In this document: positions 45,374 through 55,256 of the stretch, piece by piece
Numbering within the stretch: position 1 is the first letter of the stretch
Layout of the letters: each line of letters starts with the position of its first letter
Assembly: GCA_963204835.1 (NCBI GenBank)
Contig: CAUJHJ010000053.1
Span: 1-64,000 of the forward strand
DNA length: 64,000 nucleotides
DNA from: Pseudomonadota bacterium
Lineage (GTDB): Bacteria > Pseudomonadota > Gammaproteobacteria > Steroidobacterales > Steroidobacteraceae
Direction of reading: 5' to 3'
Made by a program: the position numbers and the translations under genes
The notes under the pieces: generated by a model
Databases searched by the model: none
What the model was told of the DNA's origin: nothing
The model's input: only the letters and a program-made list of their open reading frames with translations

Positions 45374-46155
45374 CGGCCCCGACAGCCACCGCGCATGAGC
45401 GCATCGGCGCCGCGATTCGCAAGGCGGCGCCCGCGCCCGCGATCGTCGCCTTCCTCACCGCGGGCTATCCGAAGCGCGAGCAGTTCCGTGCGCATCTCGC
45501 CGCCGTTGCGGCCGAGGCCGATGTCGTGGAGATCGGCGTGCCCTTCACCGATCCGATGGCCGACGGCGTCACGATCCAGCGCTCGAGCCGCGAGGCGCTC
45601 GCGCAGGGCGTGACGCTCGCCTGGATCCTCGACGAGCTTGCCGCCATGCCGGCGCTCGATGCGCCCTTGCTCCTGATGAGCTATCTCAATCCGCTGCTCG
45701 CTTTCGGCTACGACGCGCTGGCCACGGCCGCGTCGCGTGCGCGGGTCGCGGGCTTCATCGTGCCCGACCTGCCGTTCGACGAGGGCGATGACCTGCGCCG
45801 GGCGCTCGAGGCGCGCGGCATCGCGCTCGTGCAGATGGCGACCCCTGTGACGACGCCCGGGCGACTCGCGAAGGTCTGCGGCGCGAGCCGCGGCTTCGTC
45901 TACGCCGTCACGATGACGGGCACCACCGGCAAGAATGTCGCCGTGCCCGAGGACGTGATCGCGTACCTCGGGCGCGTGCGCGCCGTGTCGCCGGTGCCTG
46001 TGTGCGCGGGCTTCGGCATCCGCACGCGCGAGCAGGTCGCGCGGCTCGCGGGCCACGTCGATGGCGTGGTCGTCGGCTCCGCGCTGGTCGAGGTCCTCGA
46101 GCGCGGCGAGGACCCCGCGGCCTGGTTGCGGGCGCTGCGTCCGGTCGCGGGATGA
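45370..46155 (+). CDS. trpA: Tryptophan synthase alpha chain
   Basis: A 261-residue TIM barrel that cleaves indoleglycerol phosphate to indole for TrpB. The catalytic acids are Glu54 and Asp65 in [15 protein letters not shown], equivalent to Glu49 and Asp60 of E. coli. [23 protein letters not shown] and [10 protein letters not shown] follow. It overlaps trpB and the next MFS gene by 4 bases each. Confidence 0.97.
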   Translation: MTAPTATAHERIGAAIRKAAPAPAIVAFLTAGYPKREQFRAHLAAVAAEADVVEIGVPFTDPMADGVTIQRSSREALAQGVTLAWILDELAAMPALDAPLLLMSYLNPLLAFGYDALATAASRARVAGFIVPDLPFDEGDDLRRALEARGIALVQMATPVTTPGRLAKVCGASRGFVYAVTMTGTTGKNVAVPEDVIAYLGRVRAVSPVPVCAGFGIRTREQVARLAGHVDGVVVGSALVEVLERGEDPAAWLRALRPVAG

Positions 46156-47354
46156 CGCACCACCCCGACCCGCGCCCGACGCTGGGCCTCGCGGCCCTGC
46201 TCGCATTCCTGTCGATGCTGAGCCCGTTCTCGCTCGACACGTTCTTTCCGTCGTTTCCCGCGATAGCGCAGGAGTTCTCGCTCTCGGCGCTGCAGCTGCA
46301 GCAGACGCTCACGGCCTATCTCGTGCCCTACGGGCTCACGATGCTGCTGCACGGGCCGCTGTCGGACGCCTACGGCCGGCGGCGCACGATCCTCGTGGGC
46401 GTGAGCCTCTATACGGTCGCGTCGATCGCGTGCGCGAGCGCGCAGGGTTTCGGCGCGCTCCTCGTTTTCCGCGCCCTCCAGGGGGCGACCGCCGGCGCGG
46501 GCATGGTGGTCGCGCGCGCCGTGGTGCGCGACCTGTACTCCGGCCACGAGGCCCAGCGCCTGATGTCGCTGATCACCATGTTGTTCGGTTTCGCGCCCGC
46601 CGTGGCGCCGGTGATCGGCGGCTGGGTGCACGTGGCCTTTGGCTGGCGCGCGGTGTTCGTGTTCCTCGTGCTGCTCGGGCTCGCCACCGTGCTGATCAGC
46701 TGGTGGCGCCTGCCCGAGACGCATCCGCCCGAGCGCCGCTTCGCGTTCCAGTTCGGCACGCTCATCTCGCTGTCCTGGCGCATCGTGTCGCACCGCGAGT
46801 TCCTGCTGCTGTCGCTCGCGGCGGGCCTGCATTTCGCCTCGGTGATCGCCTATATCGGCGCGGCGCCGGCAATCGTGCTCGAGCGCTGGCACCTGGGCGA
46901 GACACAGTTCGCCATGCTGTTCATCCCGGTGATCGGCGGTTTCGTCGCGGGCGCCTTCGCGTCCGGGCGCATGGCGGGCCGACTGTCGCAGCGCGCGCAA
47001 TGCCAGGCGGGCTACGCGATCTCGGCGATCGGCGGGCTCGCTTCGAGCACGGCGCTCGCCTGCTTCCCGCAGTTGCCGATCCCGGTGCAGCAGCTGCTGA
47101 TCTTCACGGTGGCGTTCGGCGTGCAGGTGGTCTCGCCGATCATCACGCTGCGCCTGCTCGATCTCTTCCCGGACACCCGCGGGTCGGTCTCGTCGGTCCA
47201 GGCCTTCGTCGCGATCATGATCGCGGCCGCGACCATGGGGATCGTGGTGCCGGCGCTGCACGGTTCGCTTTTCGGGCTCGCGTTGGGCTCCCTCTTTGGC
47301 GCCCTGGCGGGTTGGGGCCTCTGGCGCATGGCGTGGACGGCCCCGGCGCGGTAG
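46152..47354 (+). CDS. Bcr/CflA-family MFS exporter
   Basis: A 400-residue protein with twelve hydrophobic helices. The start SPFSLDTFFPSFPAIA (helix 1) and GPLSDAYGRRRTILVG (loop 2-3 MFS signature) place it in the Bcr/CflA drug:proton antiporter branch, as does RAVVRDLYSG. The start overlaps trpA (ATGA), so it is very likely transcribed with the trp genes. Export of tryptophan, a pathway intermediate or an analogue is an attractive inference, but gene order is the only support. Confidence 0.88.
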   Translation: MTHHPDPRPTLGLAALLAFLSMLSPFSLDTFFPSFPAIAQEFSLSALQLQQTLTAYLVPYGLTMLLHGPLSDAYGRRRTILVGVSLYTVASIACASAQGFGALLVFRALQGATAGAGMVVARAVVRDLYSGHEAQRLMSLITMLFGFAPAVAPVIGGWVHVAFGWRAVFVFLVLLGLATVLISWWRLPETHPPERRFAFQFGTLISLSWRIVSHREFLLLSLAAGLHFASVIAYIGAAPAIVLERWHLGETQFAMLFIPVIGGFVAGAFASGRMAGRLSQRAQCQAGYAISAIGGLASSTALACFPQLPIPVQQLLIFTVAFGVQVVSPIITLRLLDLFPDTRGSVSSVQAFVAIMIAAATMGIVVPALHGSLFGLALGSLFGALAGWGLWRMAWTAPAR

Positions 47355-47364
47355 ATTCCGCGCC

Positions 47365-48066
47365 ATGAACGACGTCGAAGTCCTCACCGTCGCAGGCCGC
47401 TTTCGTGGCCCCGAGACTTCCGCGAACGGCGGCTACTTCGCCGGCCTCGTATCGGCGCGCTCGGCCAGTCCCGTGACCGTCAGGCTGCTCTCGCCGCCGC
47501 CGCTCGATGAGGCCCTCGTGGTGGAGCGGGACGGCGCCGCGGTGCGCGTTTCCCACGAAGGCGTCGCCATCGCGGAGGCGCGCGCGATGGAGGGCGGCCT
47601 GCCCACCGCGCCGGTGCCGCCGCCCTACGACGTCGCCCTCGAGGTCTCGCGGCACTTCGCAGGCTTCCATCGCCACGACTTCCCCGGCTGCTTCGTCTGT
47701 GGCACGCAGCGCGAACGCGGCGACGGCCTGCGCATTTTCGCCGGTCCCTGGCGGGATGGCCTCGTGGCCGCTCCCTGGGTGCCGGATGCCTCGCTCGCGG
47801 GCGACGACGGCAAGGTCGCGGGCGAGTTCATGTGTGCGGCGCTCGATTGTCCCGGCTATTTCGCCGCGCAGGTCGACAAGGCGATGCTGCTCGGCGAGTT
47901 CACGGTGCACGTGGATCGACGCGTGCACGTCGACGAACCCTGTGTGGTGATCGGTTGGCGCCTCGGCTCGAGCGGCCGCAAACACGTGGTCGGCACGGCG
48001 CTCTACGACGAGGATGGCGAGCTCTGCGCCCGCGCGCTCGGGCTCTGGATCGAGACGCGCTCCTGA
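47365..48066 (+). CDS. Hotdog-fold protein, thioesterase-like
   Basis: A 233-residue protein of double-hotdog size. The stretch GCFVCGTQRERGDGLRIFAGP matches a CFVCG pattern seen in thioesterase-superfamily proteins, followed by VAGEFMCAALDCPGYFAA and a strand GEFTVHVDRRVHVDEPC. No catalytic residue can be assigned with confidence. It starts 10 bases after the MFS stop and probably belongs to the tail of the trp transcript. The substrate is unknown. Confidence 0.7.
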   Translation: MNDVEVLTVAGRFRGPETSANGGYFAGLVSARSASPVTVRLLSPPPLDEALVVERDGAAVRVSHEGVAIAEARAMEGGLPTAPVPPPYDVALEVSRHFAGFHRHDFPGCFVCGTQRERGDGLRIFAGPWRDGLVAAPWVPDASLAGDDGKVAGEFMCAALDCPGYFAAQVDKAMLLGEFTVHVDRRVHVDEPCVVIGWRLGSSGRKHVVGTALYDEDGELCARALGLWIETRS

Positions 48067-48079
48067 CGGACGCGCGTTC

Positions 48080-49720
48080 CTAGCGCAGGCGGGCGTACAG
48101 GGCGCCCAAGGCCGCGACTCCGACGAGCGCCCAGCCGGGCCAGGCCGGATCGCGATTGACGGCCAGCCAGATGATGCCGCCGAGCAATGCCGCGGCCGCG
48201 AGCAGCATCGTGTCCCGCCCCCGCTGCGACTCGCGGATCGCTTGCCGCAGCGCTTCGATGCCGTCAGCCTCGACCCGCACGCGCAGTTGCCCCTCCTGCG
48301 CGCGGCGCATGGCGCTTTTTACGAGCGGCGGCAGTCCGCGCAGCGTCATCAGCAGGTCCGGCAACTGGCTGCGCAGGCCCTTCACGATCTGGCGCGGGCT
48401 CACCCGTTCGCGCATCCAGGCGCGCAGGATCGGACTTGCGGTCTGGAAGACGTCGAGGTCCGGGTAAAGCTCGCGCCCGAGCCCCTCGATGTTGAGCAGC
48501 GTCTTCTGCAGCAGGATGAGCTGCGGCTGGATGCGCATGTCGAAGCGCCGCGAAATCTCGAACAGGCGCAGCAGTACCGTTCCGAACGAGATGTCCTTGA
48601 GCGGCTTCTGGAAGATCGGTTCGCACACCGTGCGCACCGCGGATTCCATTTCGTCGACGCGCGAGTTCGCCGGTACCCAGCCCGATTCGAGGTGCAACTC
48701 GGCGACGCGCCGGTAGTTGCGGTCGAACACCGCGAGGAAGTTCTCGGCGAGATAGTGCTGGTCGCGCGGATCGAGCGTGCCGACGATGCCGAAATCGATC
48801 GCCGCATAGCGCGGGCGCGCGGGGTCGTCGGCGAGCACGAAGATGTTGCCGGGGTGCATGTCGGCGTGGAAGAAATTGTGCCGGAACACCTGCGTGAAGA
48901 AGATCTCGACGCCATTCACCGCGAGCGTGCGGAAATCGGTGCCCTGCGCGCGCAACCGCGCCATGTCGCTGATCTGGATGCCGTGGATGCGCTCCATCAC
49001 CATCACGTCGGCGCGGCACAGGTCCCAGTGGACTTCAGGCACGTAAAGAAGCGACGAACCCTCGAAGTTGCGCTTCAGCTGCGCGGCGTTCGCCGCCTCG
49101 CGCATCAGGTCGAGCTCGTCGAGGATGGTCTTGCGGTATTCCTGCACGACCTCGGCGGGGCGCAGGCGGCTGCCCTCCGGCCACCAGCGTTCGGCGAGCG
49201 AGGCGAGCGCCTCGAGGACCTCGAGATCGCGCTCGATCAGGTCGCGCATGCCCGGCCGCAATACCTTGACCACGACCTCGCGGCCGTCCGCGAGCCGCGC
49301 GACGTGTACCTGCGCGATCGACGCGGCCGCGAGCGGCCTTTCGTCGAAGTGGCTGAACACTTCGGCGAGCGGCCTGCCGTAGGCCTTCTCCACCATCGCG
49401 CGGGCAACGCTGCCAGGGAAGGGCGGTACGCTGTCCTGCAGCTTCGCGAGCTCGTCGGCGATGTCGAGGGGCAGCAGGTCGCGGCGCGTCGAGACCGCCT
49501 GGCCGAACTTGACGAAGATCGGGCCGAGTTCCTCGAGCGCGAGGCGCAGCCGCTCGCCGCGCGAGGCGCCGTGGCGGCGCTCGAACCAGGTCCAGGGCGA
49601 AGCGAGCGTGAGGTAGAGCAGCGGCCGGTACAGGTGCGTTGCGCGCACGAACTCGTCGAGCCCATGCCGCACGAGCACGCGCTGGATCCCGGCCAGCCGC
49701 GCGAGCACGCGCAGCTTCAA
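48080..49720 (-). CDS. ubiB: UbiB, atypical kinase for ubiquinone synthesis
   Basis: A 546-residue ABC1/ADCK-family protein. [14 protein letters not shown] is the KxGQ motif, [25 protein letters not shown] the nucleotide-binding Ala-rich loop, and [14 protein letters not shown] plus AIDFGIVG the catalytic and metal motifs. Two hydrophobic helices at the C-terminus anchor it. UbiB supports early ubiquinone synthesis and lipid handling. The only in-frame start near the conserved end is a TTG overlapping the ubiJ stop (TTGA); a GTG four codons inside (49708) is an alternative. Confidence 0.95.
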   Translation of the reverse strand: MKLRVLARLAGIQRVLVRHGLDEFVRATHLYRPLLYLTLASPWTWFERRHGASRGERLRLALEELGPIFVKFGQAVSTRRDLLPLDIADELAKLQDSVPPFPGSVARAMVEKAYGRPLAEVFSHFDERPLAAASIAQVHVARLADGREVVVKVLRPGMRDLIERDLEVLEALASLAERWWPEGSRLRPAEVVQEYRKTILDELDLMREAANAAQLKRNFEGSSLLYVPEVHWDLCRADVMVMERIHGIQISDMARLRAQGTDFRTLAVNGVEIFFTQVFRHNFFHADMHPGNIFVLADDPARPRYAAIDFGIVGTLDPRDQHYLAENFLAVFDRNYRRVAELHLESGWVPANSRVDEMESAVRTVCEPIFQKPLKDISFGTVLLRLFEISRRFDMRIQPQLILLQKTLLNIEGLGRELYPDLDVFQTASPILRAWMRERVSPRQIVKGLRSQLPDLLMTLRGLPPLVKSAMRRAQEGQLRVRVEADGIEALRQAIRESQRGRDTMLLAAAALLGGIIWLAVNRDPAWPGWALVGVAALGALYARLR

Positions 49721-50328
49721 GCCGGCCCCCGCGGCGCGAGCAGCGCGACGCGCGCCGCGAGGCGGTCGAGGTCCTCGCGCGTACGATCGACATCAGCGAA
49801 AAAGGCGTCGGCCTCGGCGCGCGGCACGAGGTCGCCGCGCTCGTGGGCGAAATACTCGGCGGCATTGCGCGCGCCGGTCGAGGCGAGGCGCCGGCCGAAG
49901 CCAAGCAGGCCGGCCGCCGTGCGCCCGAGGCGATGGGCCGCGGCGTCGCCGACGAGCTGCGACAGTTCTTCCTCGAAATCGGGGCGCAACAGGCGCGCGA
50001 GGTCGCGGAAGCGCTGTGCCGCCTCGGCATCGCCTTCGATGTGCACGTCGCCGCGCCGGATCACGCCTTCGGCGTCGGGCCCGGCGAGCGCGAGGAGATT
50101 GAGCGGCGTGCCGCTGAACTCGGCGTCGGCAGGCGCCGTTCCAGCGGAACCCGCGTCTTCACGCATGAGCGACAGCCGCTCGCCGTCGCTGCGGAGCACG
50201 AAGCGCAGCGCGACGCGCTCGACCGTGACGGCGAGGCGCCGCCCGGCCAGCTCGGCGCACAGCGCCCGGGCGCGCGGCGAGCGCGGCAGGTTGCGGTTGA
50301 GCAGGTGCTCGATCGATTCGGTGAACAT
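49717..50328 (-). CDS. ubiJ: UbiJ, ubiquinone assembly factor (SCP2 domain)
   Basis: A 203-residue protein with an SCP2 sterol-carrier-like N-terminal domain, including [15 protein letters not shown] and [13 protein letters not shown], and a charged helical C-terminus. UbiJ binds ubiquinone intermediates in the Ubi complex. The position between ubiE and ubiB is the classical gammaproteobacterial order. ATG at 50328; 6 bases after the ubiE stop. Confidence 0.9.
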   Translation of the reverse strand: MFTESIEHLLNRNLPRSPRARALCAELAGRRLAVTVERVALRFVLRSDGERLSLMREDAGSAGTAPADAEFSGTPLNLLALAGPDAEGVIRRGDVHIEGDAEAAQRFRDLARLLRPDFEEELSQLVGDAAAHRLGRTAAGLLGFGRRLASTGARNAAEYFAHERGDLVPRAEADAFFADVDRTREDLDRLAARVALLAPRGPA

Positions 50329-50334
50329 CGGCGA

Positions 50335-51090
50335 TCAGGAGCGGTAGCCGCGGTGCACCGCGACGATTCCGCCGGAGAGATTGTGGTAGCGGCAGTCCTC
50401 GAGCCCCGCCGCGCGCATCATGGCCGCGAGCGTTTCCTGGTCGGGGTGCATGCGGATCGATTCGGCGAGGTAGCGGTAACTGGCCTCGTCCTTCGCGACG
50501 ATCTTGCCGAGGAGGGGCAGCAGGCGGAACGAATACGCGTCGTAGAGCGGGCGCAACATCTCGGCGGGTTTCGAGAATTCCAGTACCACCAGCTGCCCGC
50601 CCGGCTTCAGCACGCGGGCCATGGAGGCGAGCGCCTTCTGCTTGTCGGTGACATTGCGCAGCCCGAAGGCGATCGTGACGCAATGGAAGCTGCCGTCGGC
50701 GAACGGTAGTTGCTCGGCGTTCGCCTGCACGCACTGGATGCCGCGCACGAGGCCGGCGTCGATCAGGCGGTCCCGGCCGTGCGCGAGCATGGCGGCATTG
50801 ATATCCGTCAAGACGACGAGGCCCTGTTGGCCGACCTGCCGCGCGAGGCCGAGGGAAATGTCGCCCGTGCCGCCTGCGACGTCGAGGGCGGACTGGCCCG
50901 GCCGCAGGCCCGTGATCGACAGCGTGAAGCGCTTCCAGAGCCGGTGCACGCCGCCCGACATCAGGTCGTTCATCAGGTCGTAATTGTCGGCGACCGAATC
51001 GAACACGCCGCGCACCCGGCGGGCCTTGTCCTCGCGCCGCACGCGCTCGTAGCCGAAATCGGTGGTCGGGTCGGGGGAAGGCTGGCTCAA
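50335..51090 (-). CDS. ubiE: UbiE, demethylubiquinone/menaquinone methyltransferase
   Basis: A 251-residue SAM-dependent C-methyltransferase: [18 protein letters not shown] and [16 protein letters not shown] (motif I), then [10 protein letters not shown] and [14 protein letters not shown]. Only a TTG start fits: an in-frame TAG lies nine codons upstream and no ATG or GTG intervenes. The TTG has GAGG at a good distance. It is the first gene of ubiE-ubiJ-ubiB. Confidence 0.95.
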   Translation of the reverse strand: MSQPSPDPTTDFGYERVRREDKARRVRGVFDSVADNYDLMNDLMSGGVHRLWKRFTLSITGLRPGQSALDVAGGTGDISLGLARQVGQQGLVVLTDINAAMLAHGRDRLIDAGLVRGIQCVQANAEQLPFADGSFHCVTIAFGLRNVTDKQKALASMARVLKPGGQLVVLEFSKPAEMLRPLYDAYSFRLLPLLGKIVAKDEASYRYLAESIRMHPDQETLAAMMRAAGLEDCRYHNLSGGIVAVHRGYRS

Positions 51091-51111
51091 GGAAACCTCG
51101 CGTGAACGGTC

Positions 51112-51117
51112 ATTCTA
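51112..51117 (-). promoter_or_regulatory. Candidate -10 box for the ubiE operon
   Basis: TAGAAT on the minus strand, 21 bases upstream of the ubiE TTG. No good -35 is seen at 16-18 bases, so the call is weak. Confidence 0.35.
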
Positions 51118-51128
51118 GCGCGCCCGCC

Positions 51129-51237
51129 TTTACAAGCCCTCGAAAGTTCGCTAACAATCCGCGCCACGTTCGAGCCCGCAAGGGCAGTCGATACGGGGGT
51201 CTGAAGGCCGGGCGCCGCGAGGCGCCCGGCCTTTTTT
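51129..51237 (+). ncRNA. Candidate small RNA between ubiE and DUF971 gene
   Basis: A plus-strand unit with no coding frame. The promoter is -35 TTTACA (51129-51134) and -10 AACAAT (51153-51158), 18 bases apart, giving a transcript from about 51165. The predicted RNA of about 73 bases has a hairpin with a GCAA loop (stem 51170-51177 with 51182-51191, two bulged bases) and a terminator hairpin at 51206-51231 (11 perfect pairs, GCGA loop) followed by six T. Both neighbouring genes lie on the other strand, so the terminator does not serve them. No known family is recognised. Confidence 0.5.
51206..51237 (+). terminator. Rho-independent terminator
   Basis: GGCCGGGCGCC at 51206-51216 pairs perfectly with 51221-51231 around a GCGA tetraloop, followed by TTTTTT. 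The T-run follows on the plus strand only. It would terminate the candidate small RNA and shield the DUF971 gene end from antisense transcription. Confidence 0.85.
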
Positions 51238-51541
51238 ACTGGGCCATCCTGCGGCCGAGCTCGTGCAGGTACTTCCACGTGTAGAGCCCGCTGTCGTGCC
51301 CGTCGTCGAACACAAGGCGCACGGCGTAGTGGCCGACCGGCTCCACGGCCTGCACCACCACGTTTTCCTTGCCGGTCACCGTGACGCGCTGGCCGGGGCC
51401 GTGCCCCTGGACTTCCGCGGACGGGGAGTTCACCCGCAGGAATTCAAATGGCAGGTCAAAGCTTTGCCCGTCGCTGAAGCTGACGGTCAGGACGCGCGAC
51501 TTCGTGCGCAGGCGGATGAGTGTGCAGGTGAGTGTCGCCAT
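51236..51541 (-). CDS. DUF971-family protein (GBBH-like N domain)
   Basis: A 101-residue protein: LTVSFSDGQSFDLPFEFLRVNSPSAEV and a C-terminal VRLVFDDGHDSGLYTWKYLHELG with aromatic and acidic residues typical of DUF971, the domain also found at the N-terminus of gamma-butyrobetaine hydroxylases. The stand-alone form is often next to ubiE or hslVU in gammaproteobacteria; function unknown. An upstream ATG at 51643 would add 34 residues unlike the family. Confidence 0.88.
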   Translation of the reverse strand: MATLTCTLIRLRTKSRVLTVSFSDGQSFDLPFEFLRVNSPSAEVQGHGPGQRVTVTGKENVVVQAVEPVGHYAVRLVFDDGHDSGLYTWKYLHELGRRMAQ

Positions 51542-51626
51542 CGTGCCGCCAGTATCGCGCAATCCCGGTTGCCGTATACTCGCCGAACGGCCCGCCAATC
51601 CTGGCGTCGTAGACCCGACCCGCCGA

Positions 51627-53441
51627 ATGCCACCCACAGACACGTCCCATCCGGATTACTTCCATCGTGTCGTCGACTGCCAGTGGGCCTGCCCGGCCCA
51701 TACGGATGTGCCCGAGTACATCCGCCTGATCGCGCAGGGTCGCTTCACCGATGCCTACATGGTCAACCGCGAGTCGAACGTATTCCCGGGCATCCTCGGG
51801 CGCGTTTGCGACCGGCCCTGCGAGCCTGCCTGCCGCCGCGGGCGGGTCGAAGACAAGCCCGTCGCGATCTGCCGCCTGAAGCGCGTCGCGGCGGACCACA
51901 AGGACGAATTCGCCGACCGCCTGCCGCAGGTCCCGGCGGCGAAAAACGGCAAGCACGTCGCCTGCATCGGCGCGGGCCCCGCGAGCCTCACGGTCGCAAA
52001 CGACCTGCTGCCGCTCGGCTATCGCGTCACGGTGTTCGAGCAGTTCGGCGAGCCTGGCGGCCTGATGCGCACCAACATCCCCTCGTTCCGCCTGCCGCAG
52101 GCGGTGCTCGACGAGGAGATCGGCGCGATTGCCCGCATGGGTGCCGACATCAAGCTCGGCCACCCGGTGAAGAGCATGAAGGAACTGCTCGAGCGCGGCG
52201 GCTTCGACGCCGTGTTCGTCGGCTCGGGCGCGCCCAAGGGCAAGGAGCTGAAGCTCCCGGGCCGGCAGGAAGGCGCCGCGAACATCCACATCGGCATCGA
52301 CTGGCTCGAGTCGGTCGCCTTCGAACACGTCAAGCAGGTCGGTCGCGAAGTGCTGATCATCGGCGTCGGCAATACCGCGATGGATTGCTGCCGCACTTCG
52401 CTGCGCCTCGGCGCGCAGCACGTCAAGGTGATGGCGCGCAAGCCGCGGCAGTTCTTCAAGGCCTCGGCCTGGGAGCTCGACGACGCCGAGGAAGAGAGCG
52501 TGGCGATCATCGTCAACCGCTCGCCGAAGGAGTTCGTGGTCGAGGGCGGCAAGCTGAAGGGAATGCGGTTCGATGTCATGGAATACGACATCGACGCCAG
52601 CGGCCGCATCACGGCCGAGCGCGTGACCGGCGAGGAGTTCCTCGCCGCGGACGACGTGATCCTCGCGATCGGCCAGGAAAATGCCTTCCCGTGGATCGAG
52701 CGCGACCTCGGCATCGAGTTCGACAAGTGGAGCGTGCCGAAAGTGGACGCGCAGACCTTCCAGTCCACGCGCGCGGGCGTGTTCTTCGGCGGCGATGCCG
52801 CGTTCGGTCCGAAGAACATCATCTGGGCCGTCGAGCACGGCCACCAGGCCGCTATCTCGGTCCACCGCCACTGCCAGGGCGAGCCCGTCGGCGAGCGTCT
52901 TGCGCCGGGCGTCAATTTGCAGAGCCGCAAGATGGGCATGCACGAGTGGTCGTACGCGAACGACTACAACCCGGTCGAACGGCGCCTCGTGCCGCATGTC
53001 TCGCTGAAGGAGCGCTTCAAGAAGCTCAACATCGAAGTCGAGCTCGGCTTCACGGCGGAGCAGGCCGCGGCCGAGGTGCAGCGCTGCCTCAACTGTGACA
53101 TCCAGACCGTGTTCGAGGCGAAGCTCTGCATCGAGTGCGACGCCTGCATCGACATCTGCCCGACCGACTGTCTGACGATCACCGCGGACGGCGCCGAGAC
53201 GGATCTGCGCACGCGCTTGCGCGCGCCGGCGCAGAACCTCGGGCAGCCGCTCTACGTGTCGACGCCGCTCAAGCAGACCGGCCGCGTCATGGTGAAGGAT
53301 GAAGACCTCTGCGTGCACTGCGGCCTGTGCGCCGAGCGTTGCCCGACGGCCGCGTGGGACATGCAGAAGTCGTTCGTGAAGTGGCCGCACGCCGAGGATC
53401 AGCCGCCAACATGCCAGTCGTCCCTGCCCAAGATCGCGTAA
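51627..53441 (+). CDS. GltD-like FAD/NAD(P) oxidoreductase with ferredoxin domains
   Basis: A 604-residue flavin/iron-sulfur protein. The N-terminal Fer4_20-type region has CQWACPAHTDV and CDRPCEPACRRG. FAD is bound at GAGPASLTVANDL and NAD(P) at IGVGNTAMDCC. Near the C-terminus VQRCLNC is followed by two [4Fe-4S] ferredoxin motifs, CIECDACIDICP and CVHCGLCAERCP. It resembles the small subunit of glutamate synthase but has no GltB nearby. Its stop overlaps the start of the 2-oxoacid oxidoreductase alpha gene by 31 bases, so it should connect that enzyme with NAD(P)H; direction of electron flow is unknown. Confidence 0.88.
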   Translation: MPPTDTSHPDYFHRVVDCQWACPAHTDVPEYIRLIAQGRFTDAYMVNRESNVFPGILGRVCDRPCEPACRRGRVEDKPVAICRLKRVAADHKDEFADRLPQVPAAKNGKHVACIGAGPASLTVANDLLPLGYRVTVFEQFGEPGGLMRTNIPSFRLPQAVLDEEIGAIARMGADIKLGHPVKSMKELLERGGFDAVFVGSGAPKGKELKLPGRQEGAANIHIGIDWLESVAFEHVKQVGREVLIIGVGNTAMDCCRTSLRLGAQHVKVMARKPRQFFKASAWELDDAEEESVAIIVNRSPKEFVVEGGKLKGMRFDVMEYDIDASGRITAERVTGEEFLAADDVILAIGQENAFPWIERDLGIEFDKWSVPKVDAQTFQSTRAGVFFGGDAAFGPKNIIWAVEHGHQAAISVHRHCQGEPVGERLAPGVNLQSRKMGMHEWSYANDYNPVERRLVPHVSLKERFKKLNIEVELGFTAEQAAAEVQRCLNCDIQTVFEAKLCIECDACIDICPTDCLTITADGAETDLRTRLRAPAQNLGQPLYVSTPLKQTGRVMVKDEDLCVHCGLCAERCPTAAWDMQKSFVKWPHAEDQPPTCQSSLPKIA

Positions 53442-55255
53442 ACGATTTCGTCGTCAAGATCGCCACGGTGAACGGCACGGGCTCCGCCAGTGCCAACACC
53501 CTGCTGATGAAGGCGATTTTCCGCAGCGGCATCCCCGTCATGGGGAAAAACTATTTCCCGTCGAACATCCAGGGCCTGCCCACCTGGTACGAGATCCGGG
53601 TGACGAAGGACGGCCACGTCGCGCGCTCCGGGCGCGTCGACATCATGGTCGCGATGAACGCCGAGACCTACGGCAAGGACGTGCGCGAAGTCGCGACCGG
53701 CGGCTGGCTGATCTACGACTCGACCTGGCCGCGGCCCGCGCTGTTTACGCGCGAGGACATCACCGTGATCGGCGTGCCGCTCGCGAAGCTCTGCAACGAG
53801 AATTTCACCGGGGTGCGCACGCGCATCCTGATGAAGAATATCTGCTACGCGGGCGTGCTCGCGGCGCTGCTCGACCTCGACCTCGCGCGCATGCGCGAGC
53901 TGCTCGCCGAGACCTACGCGAAGAAGCCGCAGCTCGTCGACAGCAACATGAAGGCGATCCAGCTCGGCTACGACTACGCGAAGGCGCATTTCGCCTGTCC
54001 GCTGCCGCTGCATTGCGCGCCGATGGACAAGACGGCGGGGCACATCCTGATCGATGGCAACACCGCCGCCGGCCTCGGCGCGATGTACGCGGGCGCCACG
54101 GTGGCCGCGTGGTATCCGATCACGCCGTCGACCTCGCTGATGGATGCCTTCAAGGCGTTCTGCGACAAATGGCGCGTCGATCCCGCCACCGGTCGCAAGA
54201 ACTTCGCCTTCATCCAGGCCGAGGACGAGCTCGCCGCGATCGGCATGGTGCTCGGCGCCTCGTGGAACGGCGCGCGTTCCTTCACCGCGACGTCGGGGCC
54301 GGGCATTTCGCTGATGGGCGAATTCTTCGGCCTTGCCTATTACGCCGAAGTGCCGGCGGTGATCTTCGACGTGCAGCGGGTCGGCCCCTCGACCGGCATG
54401 CCGACGCGCACGCAGCAGTGCGACCTGCTGGCCTGCGCCTACGCCTCGCACGGCGACACGAAGCATTTGTGTCTCTATCCCGCCAATCCCGAGGAATGTT
54501 TTTATTTCTCGGTCGCCGCCTTCGACCTCGCCGAGCGCCTGCAGACGCCGGTGATGGTGCTGCTCGACCTCGACATCGGCATGAACGACTGGATGTGCCG
54601 CGAGCTCAAGTGGGACGACGCCTGGCAGCCCGACCGCGGCAAGGTGTTGCCGCTCGAGGAGATCGTCAAGCTCGAGAAGTTCCACCGCTTCCTCGACAAG
54701 GACGACGACGGCATCCCCTACCGCACGCTGCCGGGCGTGCACCCGAAGGCGGCCTATTTCACCCGCGGCTCCGGGCACAACCAGTTCGGCGCCTACACCG
54801 AGGATTCCGCCGAGTACCAGGTGGTCGTCGACCGGCTCATCCGCAAGTTCCACACCGCGCGCACCCACATGCCGCGGCCGGTCTTCGAAATGGCCGGCGC
54901 GCGCACCGACGTCGCGATCGTCGCGGCGGGCAGCAGCGACGGCGCGGTGCGCGAGGCGCTCGCGGTGCTGCAGGGCATGGGCATCAACGTCGACTACATG
55001 CGGGTGCGCGCCTTCCCGTTCAACGACGAGGTCGACAAGTTCCTCGACAGCCACCGGCTGGTCTTTGTCGTCGAGCAGAACCGCGACGCGCAGCTGCGCT
55101 CGCTGCTCACGCTCGAAACGCCGGTCGAGAAGTCGCGGCTGCGCTCGCTGCTGCACTACAGCGGCCTGCCGATCTCCTCGAGCTTCATCATCGAGGGCGT
55201 GCTGGCGGAAGTCGCGCCGAAGCCGCTGCGCAGCGTCGCGCCCCACGGAGCCTGA
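53411..55255 (+). CDS. 2-oxoacid:ferredoxin oxidoreductase, fused gamma-alpha subunit
   Basis: A 614-residue protein. Residues about 10-190 form the gamma domain (NGTGSASANTLLMKAIF, IPVMGKNYFPSNIQG), and the rest is the alpha subunit with AWYPITPSTSLMDAF, IQAEDELAAIGMVLGAS and FTATSGPGISLM. This gamma-alpha fusion is found in KorA-type 2-oxoglutarate or pyruvate oxidoreductases. The exact 2-oxoacid cannot be read. The ATG at 53411 overlaps the upstream oxidoreductase; the beta subunit follows after one base. Confidence 0.9.
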   Translation: MPVVPAQDRVNDFVVKIATVNGTGSASANTLLMKAIFRSGIPVMGKNYFPSNIQGLPTWYEIRVTKDGHVARSGRVDIMVAMNAETYGKDVREVATGGWLIYDSTWPRPALFTREDITVIGVPLAKLCNENFTGVRTRILMKNICYAGVLAALLDLDLARMRELLAETYAKKPQLVDSNMKAIQLGYDYAKAHFACPLPLHCAPMDKTAGHILIDGNTAAGLGAMYAGATVAAWYPITPSTSLMDAFKAFCDKWRVDPATGRKNFAFIQAEDELAAIGMVLGASWNGARSFTATSGPGISLMGEFFGLAYYAEVPAVIFDVQRVGPSTGMPTRTQQCDLLACAYASHGDTKHLCLYPANPEECFYFSVAAFDLAERLQTPVMVLLDLDIGMNDWMCRELKWDDAWQPDRGKVLPLEEIVKLEKFHRFLDKDDDGIPYRTLPGVHPKAAYFTRGSGHNQFGAYTEDSAEYQVVVDRLIRKFHTARTHMPRPVFEMAGARTDVAIVAAGSSDGAVREALAVLQGMGINVDYMRVRAFPFNDEVDKFLDSHRLVFVVEQNRDAQLRSLLTLETPVEKSRLRSLLHYSGLPISSSFIIEGVLAEVAPKPLRSVAPHGA

Positions 55256-55256
55256 C

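Noticed and set aside
51206-51237. Reading the hairpin as the terminator of the minus-strand DUF971 gene
   Set aside because: The T-run follows the hairpin on the plus strand only; on the minus strand just two U follow, so it does not suit that gene.
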